In this document: piece after piece, positions 1-7,981 of the stretch
How positions within the stretch are numbered: the first letter of the stretch is position 1
How the letters are laid out: the number at the start of each line of letters is the position of its first letter
Assembly (NCBI GenBank): GCA_964646605.1
Contig: CAZYEX010000042.1
Coordinates: 1-36,792, forward strand
Direction: 5' to 3'
Source of the DNA: SBAX01 sp964646605
Lineage (GTDB): Bacteria > Planctomycetota > Phycisphaerae > UBA1845
Length of the DNA: 36,792 bases
The notes under the pieces: model-generated
Seen by the model: the letters and a program-made list of their open reading frames with translations, nothing else
Databases searched by the model: none
Told to the model about the DNA's origin: nothing
Program-made: the position numbers and the translations under genes

Positions 1-454
1 GCAGACACCCGATCACTCGAACAATAGCCTCGCGGGCCTCGACACGCGCCGCGGCACGGCTGGGGGTCGTGGTTGTGCCGCCGAGGATTTCGTACAGCGC
101 CAGGAACGATTCCTCATCGGCCTTGCCCACCACCTGATGACGGTCTCCTCCTCGTGTGGGCGCCTGCAACATACGCAAGGCGTCGAGCAGATTGCGCCGC
201 GCGATCGTGGACAACCATGCGGCGAAAGAGCCTTCCGTGCGGTTGGTGAGCGTGCCGATGGATAGAAACGCGTCGGTATAGGTCTGCTGCATAACGTCGT
301 CTTGGGAGAGGAGGGCTTGAAACCGAACGGGGATCTGACCGGCAAGCCCCCCGCGTATGGTGGGTCCGACGCGCTGTAGCAAGGTCGTGAGAGCGTCTTT
401 TTCGCCGCCCACTGCCTTTGCAACCACGGGATCGAGCGAACTTCCCATCGCCAT
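1..454 (-). CDS. ECF-type RNA polymerase sigma factor (3' part cut by window edge)
   Basis: Reading the minus strand from an ATG at 454 gives an open frame to the window edge with no stop. The first 150 residues carry a sigma-70 region 2: the run 'QDDVMQQTYTDAFLSIG' is followed by 'GSFAAWLSTIARRNLLDALR', which is the classic core-binding and -10 recognition helix pair of ECF sigma factors. The expected region 4 DNA-binding domain lies beyond the edge; the last visible residues 'RVEAREAIVRVIGC' are the usual linker leading into it. ECF factors direct RNA polymerase to a small regulon, usually envelope or stress genes. A second in-frame ATG at 448 is an equally good start. A candidate promoter lies at 508-536. 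It is divergent from the LuxR-type gene at 624. No anti-sigma factor is visible. The family assignment is solid; the regulon is unknown. Confidence 0.85.
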   Translation of the reverse strand, partial: MAMGSSLDPVVAKAVGGEKDALTTLLQRVGPTIRGGLAGQIPVRFQALLSQDDVMQQTYTDAFLSIGTLTNRTEGSFAAWLSTIARRNLLDALRMLQAPTRGGDRHQVVGKADEESFLALYEILGGTTTTPSRAAARVEAREAIVRVIGCL

Positions 455-507
455 TCGTCCAAGTTGTTTCGCCGGGACCACCCAGCCCAAGCCGGCCCGA
501 ATAGCGG

Positions 508-536
508 ATTATACGAATAATCGCCGGTCTTGGGAA
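508..536 (-). promoter_or_regulatory. Candidate sigma-70 promoter for the ECF sigma gene
   Basis: On the minus strand a perfect -10 hexamer TATAAT (513-508) is preceded at exactly 17 bases by TTCCCA (536-531), a 4/6 match to TTGACA. The start codon of the sigma gene is about 55 bases downstream. The -10 is embedded in a small AT-rich inverted repeat (GATTAT-acga-ATAATC, 507-522) that could be an operator. This is a sequence match only. Confidence 0.45.
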
Positions 537-623
537 CAACGCCCGCTCCACCCCCAGGGCGAGATAAATCCCGCCGTGGCGTGAGTAATCCCTGGACTAT
601 ACGCCTATGACGGCACAGACCGA

Positions 624-998
624 ATGCGGCGAGGTCTTGGCCGCCTTCTTGGGAAGGGGCGAATCGTGTTCGAGTCGATCGAGGCAGGGCCAGCCGTGGG
701 CGTAAAACGCGGGCCGACGCGGCCCTTATTGCCGGAGCTGTTCATGGAGGCGGAATGGACCTGGTTGGCGAGTCGCTTCGCGCTGCCCAAACGACAGGCC
801 GAGATCGCCCGCTTGATCTGCCGCGGGGGCACCAACGAGGCCATCGCGGAGTGTCTCGGGCTTGCCCAGGCCACGGTGCGCATGCACACGGACGGCCTCT
901 ACAAGCGAGTCGGCGTACGGAGCCGCCTGGGCCTGTTGGTTCGATTCGTCGAGGCCGTGCGCTGCCCGGAAGGTGAGAGTGCGAACGGCCGAACCTAG
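624..998 (+). CDS. Small LuxR-type (GerE) helix-turn-helix protein
   Basis: The C-terminal half (about residues 50-115) is a LuxR/GerE helix-turn-helix: 'LPKRQAEIARLICRGGTNEAIAECLG' followed by the recognition helix 'AQATVRMHTDGLYKRVGV' and 'RSRLGLLVRF'. There is no receiver, PAS or autoinducer domain, so it is a stand-alone DNA-binding protein of about 124 residues, a form common in planctomycetes. It would bind DNA as a dimer and regulate transcription. The start is uncertain. ATG 624 has no clear ribosome site, whereas ATG 744, 'GGAG' six or seven bases upstream, would give a bare 84-residue HTH protein. It sits between the divergent ECF sigma gene and the RCC1-repeat gene, which begins about 120 bases downstream; regulation of that gene is possible but only inferred from position. 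Confidence 0.75.
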   Translation: MRRGLGRLLGKGRIVFESIEAGPAVGVKRGPTRPLLPELFMEAEWTWLASRFALPKRQAEIARLICRGGTNEAIAECLGLAQATVRMHTDGLYKRVGVRSRLGLLVRFVEAVRCPEGESANGRT

Positions 999-1121
999 AA
1001 GAACTTCCGTATTGCAGGCGGGAATGCGGAATTGGTACGCTCGCAAATACCCGTCGTGTCGTAGTTGGAGTTTGAAGCGCCGTGGTCGAATTCCGTTTTA
1101 TACGGCAAAGGAGCATTTAAG

Positions 1122-4100
1122 ATGAACAGTGTTTTTTTTCGAGGTACCCGATCTTCGTTTAAGTTTGCGACAATGCGGCTGCTGCTAGGCACGGGGGCGG
1201 TATGGCTGAGTACCGCCAGCGTGACCATCGCCGATCCGCCGTCAGAGGGCTCCATCGTCGGGTGGGGTTCGCAGGTCGTCGGCGTCGATCTGTCATCGGG
1301 TTTTACAAAAGTCGACGCAGGCGGGGACCACAGTCTCGGGCTCAAGACCGACGGGTCCATCGTAGCGTGGGGAAGCAACCTCAACGGTCAAACCAACGTC
1401 CCCGCGCCTAACACGGATTTCATCGCCATCTCCGGGGGCGGACGCCACAGCCTGGGGCTCAAGGGCGATGGGTCCATAGTGGCGTGGGGATACAATGACT
1501 TCGGTCAGACCAACGTCCCCGCGCCCAACACGGATTTCATCGGCATCTCCGCGGGCGGGAATCACAGCCTGGGCCTGAAGGGCGACGGGTCTATCGTAGG
1601 GTGGGGACTTAACAACCAGGGGCAACTCAACGTTCCGCCCCCCAATACCGGTTTCATCGCTATCGCCGCGGGCGGAGATTACAGCTTGGGTCTGAAGGCC
1701 GACGGGTCTATCGTGGTGTTGGGAATCAGCCACCCCAACGTCCCCGCGCCCAACACCGACTTCATCGCCGTCGCCGCAGGTGGGGGTCACAGCCTGGGTC
1801 TCAAGTCCAACGGGACAATAGTGGCGTGGGGAGACAACGGCTTCGATCAAACCAACGTCCCCGCGCCTAACACGGATTTCGTCGCCGTCGGTGCGGACCA
1901 GATCAATAGTTTGGGTCTCAAGGCCGACGGGTCTATCGTGGGCTGGGGAAGCAACCTCTACGGTCAAAACAGCGTGCCCGCGCCCAACACGGCTTTCGTG
2001 GGCGTTGCCGTCGGCGGTTACCACAATCTGGGGCTCAAGGTCGACGGCTCGATCGTCGCCTGGGGAAACAACGACTTCGTTCAGACCGGTGTCCCCGCGC
2101 CCAATAGCGGTTTCATCGCCGTCGCAGTGGGCAAGGCCGCTACCGGCACGTTGCAGCACAGTCTGGGGCTGAAGGCCGACGGATCCATCGTGGGATGGGG
2201 AAGGAACGACGTCGGTCAAACTAACGTTCCCGCGCCCAATAGCGGTTTCATCGCCGTCGCCGTGGGCGCGCTCCACAGTTTGGGTCTCAAGACCGACGGG
2301 TCAATCGTGGCGTGGGGAGACAACGGCTTCGGTGAGACAAACGTCCCCGCACCTAATGCCGATTTCATCGGCATCGCCGCGGGCGGGGAGCACAGTCTCG
2401 GTCTCAAGGCAGACGGGTCCATCGTGGGGTGGGGGCTAGACAATTTCAATCAAACCATCGTTCCCGCGCCAAACACAGGATTCGTGGGCGTCGCAGGGGG
2501 CTTGTTTTACAGCCTGGGTCTGAAGGCCGACGGGTCGATTGTGGGGTGGGGAAAAAACGACTTCGGTCAGACCAACATCCCCGCGCCCAATGCCGGATTC
2601 ATCGGTATCGCCGCGGGACGGTACCACAGTCTGGGTCTCAAGGCCGACGGGTCCATCGTGGGGTGGGGAAGAAACGACTCCGGTCAAACCAACGTCCCCG
2701 CACCCAACAACGGGTTCATCGCCGTCGCCGCGGGCGGTTTTCACAGCCTGGGTCTGAAAGCCGACGGCTCGGTTGTCGCCTGGGGACGCAACGTGGAGAG
2801 CCAAATCAACGTCCACTCCTCAAATACAGGCTTCATCGCCATCGGCGCGGGTGATTATCATAGCCTGGCGATCCTCGGGGATTGCGACGGTGACGGAATA
2901 CCAGACTACCAGGAAATCGCCAATTGTACTGGCGATCCGGCTTGCGGCGACTGCAATACCAACGGTATCCCCGATGGGTGCGAAGTCCTCGGCGATTGCG
3001 ACAGTGACACCGTTACGGATGCCTGCGAGATCTCCAATTGCGTGGGCGATCCAGCTTGCGGCGACTGCGATAACGACGGCATTCCCAATGGTTGCGAAAT
3101 CACCGATTGCGCTGGCGATCCGGCCTGCGGCGACTGCGATAGCGATGGTATCCCCAATGCTTGCGAAATCGCCGATTGCGCGGGTGTTCCGGCCTGCGAT
3201 GACTGCAACAACAATGGCATTCCCGATGCTTGTGACATCGCTAATTGCGCGGGCGACCCAGCCTGCGGCGACACCAATAGCAACGGCGTTCCCGACGGGT
3301 GCGAAGTCCCCGCCCCGCCGAAAGGGCCGATCGTCGCGTGGGGAAGCAACGGCGACGGGCAAAGCAGCGTCCCCGCCCCAAACATAGACTTCATCGACGT
3401 AGACGCGGGCGCGTTTCACAGCCTGGGCCTGAAGGCCGACGGGTCGATCGTCGCCTGGGGAAACAACAACCAGGGGCAGCTCAACGTCCCGGCGCCGAAT
3501 ACGGATTTCATCGCCGTCGCGGCGGGCGGCGTTCACAGCCTGGGCCTGAAGGCTAACGGGTCGATTGTCGCCTGGGGATGGAACGCCCTTGGGCAACTCA
3601 ACGTCCCCGCCCCGAATACGGGATTCATCGACGTGGCCGCGGGCGAGGATTGTAGTTTGGGGCTCAAGGCCGACGGGTCGATCGTGGCATGGGGACAAAA
3701 CAACGTCGGGCAAGTCAACGTGCCCGCACCGAATACGAATTTCATCGCCGGTCGCGTGGGTGGATTTCACGGTCTGGGCCTGAAGAACGACGGCTCGATC
3801 GTCACGTGGGGCGACAACTTCTACGGTCAACGCAACGTTCCCGCGCCGAACACGGGCTTCACGGCCATCGCCGCGGGTGTGGATCACAGCCTGGGCTTGA
3901 AGAGTGACGGGTCGATCGCCGCGTGGGGACGCAACAACTTCGGCCAACTCAACGTGCCCTCGCCGAATACGGGTTTCATCGCCATCGCCGCTGACGGAGG
4001 CTACGGCAATAGCGGGCACAGCCTGGGCCTGAAGGCCGACGGGTCGATCGTGGCGTGGGGACGCAACAGTTCCGGGGAATCCACCGTCCCATCCCCCAAT

Positions 4101-5183
4101 GTGGCGTTCATCGCCGTCGCTGCGGGCCTGTTTCATAGCTTGGCGATCCGAAACAGCGACTGCAACGGCAACGGAATACTCGACGCGCAGGACATCACGC
4201 TTGGCACAAGCCTGGATGTCAACGGCAACGGCATTCCCGACGAATGCGAAATCACGCCGCCGCCCGAGATTGTCCCCGATCCCGCGGGCAACAGAACGCG
4301 GTATGTTTCTTTCAGCGTTCCGCCGCCGGTGGCGGCGACGGGGTCGGGCAATTCGGTGGCTTTGCAGATCACCATGCTCGAGTTGCAGAACCCGATTCCG
4401 CCCAACGCGCCGCAGTTTCCGGCGCCGGATTTCTCGACCTACGAGGCCGGCACGTGTACGGCCGTCGGAGAGGCGAACGGATGCGCCCGGTGGGTCGGTC
4501 CGCCGATTACGGCGTTGGAATCACAGGACAGTCCGGGCGTCGGCAACTTCCGCGGTGCGCGATTGCAATGCACGTCCTACTATCACGACTGGGCGAACGA
4601 GAACCTCATCCACGTCACCGGAGCGGAAATCGCCCCCAGCTCCAGCTACGGCGTGAAGGTCTACGGTGCAAGCTGCAAGGGCAACGAGGCGGGCTGCGGT
4701 GCGGTGTCACAAACTGTCACTATGGCCACCCATCGCGCGGGCGACGTGGCCTCGCCGTACAACCCGCCCACGCCGACGCAGCAGCCCGACGGGATCGACG
4801 TCAGCCAGATCGTGGCCAAGTTCAAGAGCCTGCCCGGAGCGCCCAAGAAGGCTGACGTGCAGGTTCAGCCCAACCTTCCCGGATTGAACTCGGACATCGA
4901 CGCCATCGACATTGTGATCGTCGTGGATAACTTCAAGGGCTTTGCGTATTCGTTCAGCGGGCCGTGCATCTGCCCCTCGACGGTGACTTGCAATCTGACG
5001 CCCTGCGCGAACCCCACGCCCTGCGGCAACGGGACGTGCGTGAAGACGTGTGCTGGTGGGACGAACGATACGCTGCCGTGCATCAACAACAGCCATTGTC
5101 TGGGCAGTTTGGCGCCCCCTGTGGCCAATGGGGTTTGTGGTGCCGGGTTCTGTCGTGATCGTTGCGGACGGTGCTCGCCGTAA
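1122..5183 (+). CDS. Secreted RCC1-like repeat protein, 14 + 7 blades with a calcium-binding-type linker
   Basis: ATG 1122 follows AAGGAG (1109-1114) at good spacing; an upstream TTG (1065) is open but has no ribosome site. Residues 1-37 are a Sec signal peptide (basic start, 'LLLGTGAVWLSTASVTIA'). Residues 44-586 hold 14 tandem repeats of about 39 residues with the core 'SIVAWGxNxxGQxNVPAPN' then 'DFIAVAAGxxHSLGLKADG', recognisable as short RCC1 (beta-propeller blade) repeats. Residues 587-735 hold seven units of the 'DCDNDGIPxxCEIxxC' type, which look like calcium-binding thrombospondin-3-like units. Residues 736-1011 hold seven more RCC1-like repeats. The C-terminal 340 residues contain 'DCNGNG' and 'DVNGNGIPDECE' units, an unrecognised domain and a cysteine-rich tail ending 'CGAGFCRDRCGRCSP'. 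Fourteen plus seven fits three seven-bladed propellers. The role is unknown; a cell-surface or secreted binding protein is the likely class. Confidence 0.9.
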   Translation: MNSVFFRGTRSSFKFATMRLLLGTGAVWLSTASVTIADPPSEGSIVGWGSQVVGVDLSSGFTKVDAGGDHSLGLKTDGSIVAWGSNLNGQTNVPAPNTDFIAISGGGRHSLGLKGDGSIVAWGYNDFGQTNVPAPNTDFIGISAGGNHSLGLKGDGSIVGWGLNNQGQLNVPPPNTGFIAIAAGGDYSLGLKADGSIVVLGISHPNVPAPNTDFIAVAAGGGHSLGLKSNGTIVAWGDNGFDQTNVPAPNTDFVAVGADQINSLGLKADGSIVGWGSNLYGQNSVPAPNTAFVGVAVGGYHNLGLKVDGSIVAWGNNDFVQTGVPAPNSGFIAVAVGKAATGTLQHSLGLKADGSIVGWGRNDVGQTNVPAPNSGFIAVAVGALHSLGLKTDGSIVAWGDNGFGETNVPAPNADFIGIAAGGEHSLGLKADGSIVGWGLDNFNQTIVPAPNTGFVGVAGGLFYSLGLKADGSIVGWGKNDFGQTNIPAPNAGFIGIAAGRYHSLGLKADGSIVGWGRNDSGQTNVPAPNNGFIAVAAGGFHSLGLKADGSVVAWGRNVESQINVHSSNTGFIAIGAGDYHSLAILGDCDGDGIPDYQEIANCTGDPACGDCNTNGIPDGCEVLGDCDSDTVTDACEISNCVGDPACGDCDNDGIPNGCEITDCAGDPACGDCDSDGIPNACEIADCAGVPACDDCNNNGIPDACDIANCAGDPACGDTNSNGVPDGCEVPAPPKGPIVAWGSNGDGQSSVPAPNIDFIDVDAGAFHSLGLKADGSIVAWGNNNQGQLNVPAPNTDFIAVAAGGVHSLGLKANGSIVAWGWNALGQLNVPAPNTGFIDVAAGEDCSLGLKADGSIVAWGQNNVGQVNVPAPNTNFIAGRVGGFHGLGLKNDGSIVTWGDNFYGQRNVPAPNTGFTAIAAGVDHSLGLKSDGSIAAWGRNNFGQLNVPSPNTGFIAIAADGGYGNSGHSLGLKADGSIVAWGRNSSGESTVPSPNVAFIAVAAGLFHSLAIRNSDCNGNGILDAQDITLGTSLDVNGNGIPDECEITPPPEIVPDPAGNRTRYVSFSVPPPVAATGSGNSVALQITMLELQNPIPPNAPQFPAPDFSTYEAGTCTAVGEANGCARWVGPPITALESQDSPGVGNFRGARLQCTSYYHDWANENLIHVTGAEIAPSSSYGVKVYGASCKGNEAGCGAVSQTVTMATHRAGDVASPYNPPTPTQQPDGIDVSQIVAKFKSLPGAPKKADVQVQPNLPGLNSDIDAIDIVIVVDNFKGFAYSFSGPCICPSTVTCNLTPCANPTPCGNGTCVKTCAGGTNDTLPCINNSHCLGSLAPPVANGVCGAGFCRDRCGRCSP
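1251..2879 (+). repeat. 14 tandem 117-bp repeats coding RCC1-like blades
   Basis: The unit is about 117 bases (39 codons), with strong nucleotide conservation around 'GACGGGTCCATCGTGGCGTG' and 'CCCGCGCCCAACAC'. Unit 5 is three codons shorter and unit 8 six codons longer. The last unit is divergent ('NVHSSN') and leads into the linker. The high DNA identity between units suggests recent expansion or gene conversion. Confidence 0.9.
2880..3326 (+). repeat. Seven cysteine/aspartate-rich units (about 69 bp each) linking the propellers
   Basis: The units read D-C-(D/N)-x-(D/N)-G-I-P-(D/N)-x-C-E-I-x-x-C-x-G-D-P-A-C-G, about 23 residues each; unit 2 is shortened and unit 7 ends early. The acidic loop D-x-D-x-D-G-I-P-D is the pattern of EF-hand-like or thrombospondin type 3 calcium-binding repeats, here with up to four cysteines per unit that could form disulfides outside the cytoplasm. 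Confidence 0.8.
3327..4155 (+). repeat. Seven further 117-bp RCC1-like repeats
   Basis: A second block of exactly seven units with the same 39-residue consensus. It starts at 'PIVAWGSNGDGQ' and ends at 'FHSLAIRNSDCNGNG', the same type of exit ('HSLAI' plus a DCxGxG unit) as the end of the first block. The sixth unit carries a five-residue insertion ('GGYGNSG'). Confidence 0.88.
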
Positions 5184-5191
5184 CGGGCGTA

Positions 5192-5214
5192 GCGCCACCC
5201 CTCGCGGGTGGCGC
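5192..5214 (+). terminator. Hairpin after the RCC1-repeat gene, terminator-like
   Basis: A perfect 9-bp GC stem with a 5-base loop begins eight bases after the stop codon. No U-tract follows, so intrinsic termination is not assured; it could equally be a dispersed palindrome. Confidence 0.4.
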
Positions 5215-5282
5215 GAGGCGGGCGAGCGCGGGGTCCGCGCATGTGCGTGCTCGGCGGCGTGGGTGGCGTGACCCGCTCGCCT

Positions 5283-5313
5283 GCCCTTGACGCTTCGCGT
5301 AAAGGGGAGCCGC
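5283..5313 (+). repeat. 31-bp dispersed repeat, copy 1
   Basis: The sequence starting GCCCTTGACGCTTCGCGTAA reappears in reverse orientation at 9637-9667 with one mismatch in 31. Both copies are intergenic. Confidence 0.8.
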
Positions 5314-5535
5314 TCGGGGCTCGGATCGACAAGACGAAACCATCGAACGATCGCTGCCTGCCGATCCGCAACTGCGTCTCCGACAAATCCGGGATTCCCC
5401 AAAGCAACCGCGATAGAGTACATTCCGGACCCGGATGACGGCGCGGAGGACGATCCAGCGCCGCGGGTGTTTCAACGTATGAACCTTAGGACCGCCGCAT
5501 AAATGCGGCGGCTCGGAGGATGGCGGAAGACAACC

Positions 5536-6492
5536 ATGAACGTAAACCTGAAAGGTCGTCACTTTCTTTCCATGTTGGACTTTTCGCGGGAAGAGATTCT
5601 CGCGGTGTTGGAGACGGCCCGCACGCTCAAAGCGGGACATCGAGCCAAGGTCCCAACGCCGATTTCAGGTCAGGATCGACACGCGCCCTTGGCGGGCAAG
5701 ACCCTGGCCATGATCTTCCAGAAGCCCTCGCTGCGCACGCGCGTATCGTTCGAAACCGGGATGACCCTGCTCGGCGGCCACGCGATCTACCTCGCCCCCA
5801 CCGACATCAGCCTCGGCAAGCGCGAATCCACCGAGGACATCGCCTTGGTGCTTTCGCGCTACGTGGACATCATCATGGCCCGCGTCTTCGGACATGAGAT
5901 CGTCGTCGAACTCGCGAAACACGCGAAGGTCCCGGTCATCAACGGTCTGAGCGATCACGAGCATCCGTGCCAGATTCTGGCGGACCTCCTGACCGTATTG
6001 GAGCGGAAAGGCCGCCTCGACGGGCTCAAGGGTTGTTACATCGGCGACGGGAACAACGTCTGCCATTCCCTGATGCTCGGCGCTGCCCGCGTGGGTATGC
6101 ACTTCACCGCCATCACCCCCCAGGGATACGAACCCAAACCCGAGGTCGTCCGAGCCGCCGCCGACGCGGGGGCCCAGACCGGCGCGAAAATCGCCGTCTC
6201 TCCAGACCTCCAAGCCGCCGCCGGGGCCGACATGGTATACACCGACGTTTGGGCCTCAATGGGTCAGGAATCCGAAGCCGATGCTCGAAAGAGAATCTTC
6301 AAGGACTATCGCATCGACGCCAACACCATGAGAATCGCCCACAAGGATTGCGTCATCCTGCACTGCCTCCCCGCCCACTACGGCGACGAAATCGACTATG
6401 CAACCTCACGCACGCCCAACTCCGCCATCTTCGACCAGGCCGAGAACCGCATGCACGCCCAGAACGCGCTCATGGTTCACTTGGCGGGGTAG
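5536..6492 (+). CDS. argF: Ornithine carbamoyltransferase
   Basis: This enzyme converts carbamoyl phosphate and ornithine to citrulline in cytoplasmic arginine synthesis. The 318-residue product has the usual family length and all key motifs: the carbamoyl-phosphate site 'KPSLRTRVSFE', 'HPCQILADLLT', the 'GDGNNVCHSLM' segment, the ornithine-loop 'SMGQE' and the catalytic 'LHCLPAHYGDE'. The chosen ATG follows GGAAG (5524-5528) by seven bases. The frame is open to an ATG at 5503, but that lies inside a hairpin. The gene stands alone with no other arginine genes near. Its last 16 bases overlap, tail to tail, the end of the opposite-strand gene. The hairpin at 5492-5511 directly before the ribosome site might affect translation. 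Assignment is firm; an anabolic role is inferred from the absence of arcA/arcC neighbours. Confidence 0.96.
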   Translation: MNVNLKGRHFLSMLDFSREEILAVLETARTLKAGHRAKVPTPISGQDRHAPLAGKTLAMIFQKPSLRTRVSFETGMTLLGGHAIYLAPTDISLGKRESTEDIALVLSRYVDIIMARVFGHEIVVELAKHAKVPVINGLSDHEHPCQILADLLTVLERKGRLDGLKGCYIGDGNNVCHSLMLGAARVGMHFTAITPQGYEPKPEVVRAAADAGAQTGAKIAVSPDLQAAAGADMVYTDVWASMGQESEADARKRIFKDYRIDANTMRIAHKDCVILHCLPAHYGDEIDYATSRTPNSAIFDQAENRMHAQNALMVHLAG

Positions 6493-7181
6493 TTGACTGG
6501 CGGACGGGCAAGACGACCCCACGGGCACTCCGTCCCGGACGTCGGTGCCTCGGTGATGGGCAATGCGTTGAAGTCGCATCCCAACGCCCCCGCCTGCCAG
6601 TTGCAGGTCGCGGTTTGGAAATACTGCGCGCACCAGGTGTGTACGAATCGCGATACGAACTGCGGACAAATCCAGGCTCGCGCCTCTTCACGGGATGCGA
6701 ACCCGACCTCCAGTTCCACCTTTTGCAGCGGCACGGTGTAGTCGCTCCCGCCGCCGGGGTATGAGGCCGCGGACTCCGCCCGTTCGAAGTCCGCACGACT
6801 CGAAATGTAGATGAGCGGCGCGTCCCAACAGCTCACGTTGACCGTATACCACACAAGGTACTCCGCGGTCTGCGCCGCGCAGGCCGAGCAGTCCGTACCC
6901 TCGCCCAGATAGCGGGCGGAATCGAGGGCGGCGCAATCCGGCTCCCGAATCACCGTGCAACGCCCCTTCCAGCAGCAAGCGCCCGAGGATGGGGGGAACG
7001 GTGCGGCTTGGGCATCGGGATCCTGTGAGTCCGCAGCGTCGCCGCCGGGTCCGGTGTCGCCCGCCGTCGGGATATCCGAGATGCCGCTAAACCCGAACGG
7101 AATGCCGCATCCCATGTACCCGAGGAAAAGGCCGGCCAAGACGGCGCGGACGATGCGTCCCGACCGAGTACGAAGAAACAA
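6477..7181 (-). CDS. Hypothetical secreted protein or lipoprotein with a 'GACC' cysteine motif
   Basis: This 234-residue protein starts at a TTG supported by AAAGGAG six bases upstream. The N-terminus (residues 1-26) is a membrane-targeting signal ending 'LFLGYMGCGI', close to but not a perfect lipobox, so it may be a lipoprotein anchored at Cys25. A disordered Gly/Asp/Pro-rich stretch follows. Residues about 68-103 ('GACCWKGRCTVIREPDC' to 'GEGTDCSACAA') match a short cysteine-rich motif I recognise as recurrent in secreted planctomycete proteins. The rest contains further cysteines ('VSCWDAP', 'HTWCAQYF', 'TATCNW', 'ALGCDF') and resembles nothing I can name. It is transcribed toward argF and overlaps its 3' end by 16 bases. 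The function is unknown; extracytoplasmic location is likely. Confidence 0.72.
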   Translation of the reverse strand: MFLRTRSGRIVRAVLAGLFLGYMGCGIPFGFSGISDIPTAGDTGPGGDAADSQDPDAQAAPFPPSSGACCWKGRCTVIREPDCAALDSARYLGEGTDCSACAAQTAEYLVWYTVNVSCWDAPLIYISSRADFERAESAASYPGGGSDYTVPLQKVELEVGFASREEARAWICPQFVSRFVHTWCAQYFQTATCNWQAGALGCDFNALPITEAPTSGTECPWGRLARPPVNYPAK

Positions 7182-7215
7182 ACAGGACTCCTTTCCTTGT
7201 CAGGTCCTGGGGACA

Positions 7216-7235
7216 GCGCCGCGTCCCTGCGGCGC
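7216..7235 (-). terminator. GC hairpin between two minus-strand genes
   Basis: A perfect 7-bp stem GCGCCGC/GCGGCGC with a 6-base loop lies about 100 bases after the stop of the zinc-ribbon gene (7338) and just before the signals of the next gene. No T-tract is present, so termination is only possible. Confidence 0.3.
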
Positions 7236-7337
7236 CCGCCGATTCCCGCGGGGCGTCCCGGTCGAACCACCGTAAGGCAGGCCCCCTAACCCCGCAAGGG
7301 CTATGGCCACGCATCGCCTGAACCCCTCGGCGGCTGC

Positions 7338-7817
7338 CTACGGACTCAGTATCGTCCCACAATGCGGGCACACGTGACCATCGTCGCGTGCCGCCGGTGC
7401 GACCCACCGCCCCCCGCAGGTCGTCGAGTTACAGCGCCGGGCCGATACTCCCGTCTGTTTCATGCACAGCGGGCAGGGGATGGGAAAGGCATCGAAGCCG
7501 AACGCACGGTGAATCACGAAGTGGTGCCCGCATGTCTGGTTTTCGCAGACCACGTGAAAGTCGGCGCTGGTCGCAGCCGGTCGGGAACTCGCCGGAGGAG
7601 GCGGCGTGATCGAACCGATCAAGGCCGTGACCGCAAAGATCACCAGCAGACCGCCGACCCCGTACGCCGAGAAGCGAACCGCCGTCGTTTGCCACGCCAG
7701 CCTCGGTTCCTCCCGAACCGCCTCAACCCAGTCGAGGAAATGATCCCGTAGAACCGGCGTCTGCCGACGGGCCAAATGCAGCCATTCCGCCAGCCGATTG
7801 GGTCGTTCCTGAGCCAC
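7338..7817 (-). CDS. Single-span membrane protein with C-terminal zinc-ribbon cysteines
   Basis: The 159-residue product begins at GTG 7817, with GGGAG upstream at suitable spacing. Residues about 50-70 ('AYGVGGLLVIFAVTALIGSI') form one membrane helix. The C-terminal half holds four cysteine pairs or near-pairs: 'CENQTC', 'CPLC', 'CNSTTC' and 'CPHC', a pattern suited to two zinc ribbons. The N-terminal 45 residues are amphipathic and charged. I do not recognise the family; similar anchored zinc-ribbon proteins of unknown role are frequent in planctomycetes. It is divergent from the metallo-beta-lactamase gene, with about 165 bases between the two likely starts that must hold both promoters. 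Confidence 0.7.
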   Translation of the reverse strand: MAQERPNRLAEWLHLARRQTPVLRDHFLDWVEAVREEPRLAWQTTAVRFSAYGVGGLLVIFAVTALIGSITPPPPASSRPAATSADFHVVCENQTCGHHFVIHRAFGFDAFPIPCPLCMKQTGVSARRCNSTTCGGRWVAPAARDDGHVCPHCGTILSP

Positions 7818-7981
7818 CCGAGGGGTCTCCCAAATGTTCCTTCCTCTATTCTACGCCCGTCAACCATCGCCCGCACGCCAAGGCCGTGTACCATGAAAAC
7901 TCGGGCAGGCACGTGACAAATCGCCGCGGGCCGTCACAATCCCCTTTCGGACGACCCCTACGTCCGATACTTGGTCAGGAG

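Larger units (their letters stand above)
5184..5535. other. Intergenic region with two perfect hairpins and a dispersed repeat
   Basis: No gene is supported here. Just after the RCC1 gene is a perfect 9-bp stem (GCGCCACCC, loop CTCGC, GGGTGGCGC; 5192-5214), a plausible transcription end without a T-tract. A 31-bp dispersed repeat lies at 5283-5313. A second perfect 8-bp stem with a TAAA loop (CCGCCGCA/TGCGGCGG, 5492-5511) sits in the presumed leader of argF. Confidence 0.6.

Noticed and set aside
1293..4136. Long minus-strand open frames (327 and 438 codons) under the RCC1 repeats
   Set aside because: They mirror the tandem repeats on the coding strand, have repetitive charged sequence without domains, and the plus-strand frame has a signal peptide, a ribosome site and clear repeats.
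1251..4155. 117-bp tandem repeats as a CRISPR-like or satellite array
   Set aside because: The repeats are in frame within one long coding sequence and give a clear RCC1-like protein repeat.
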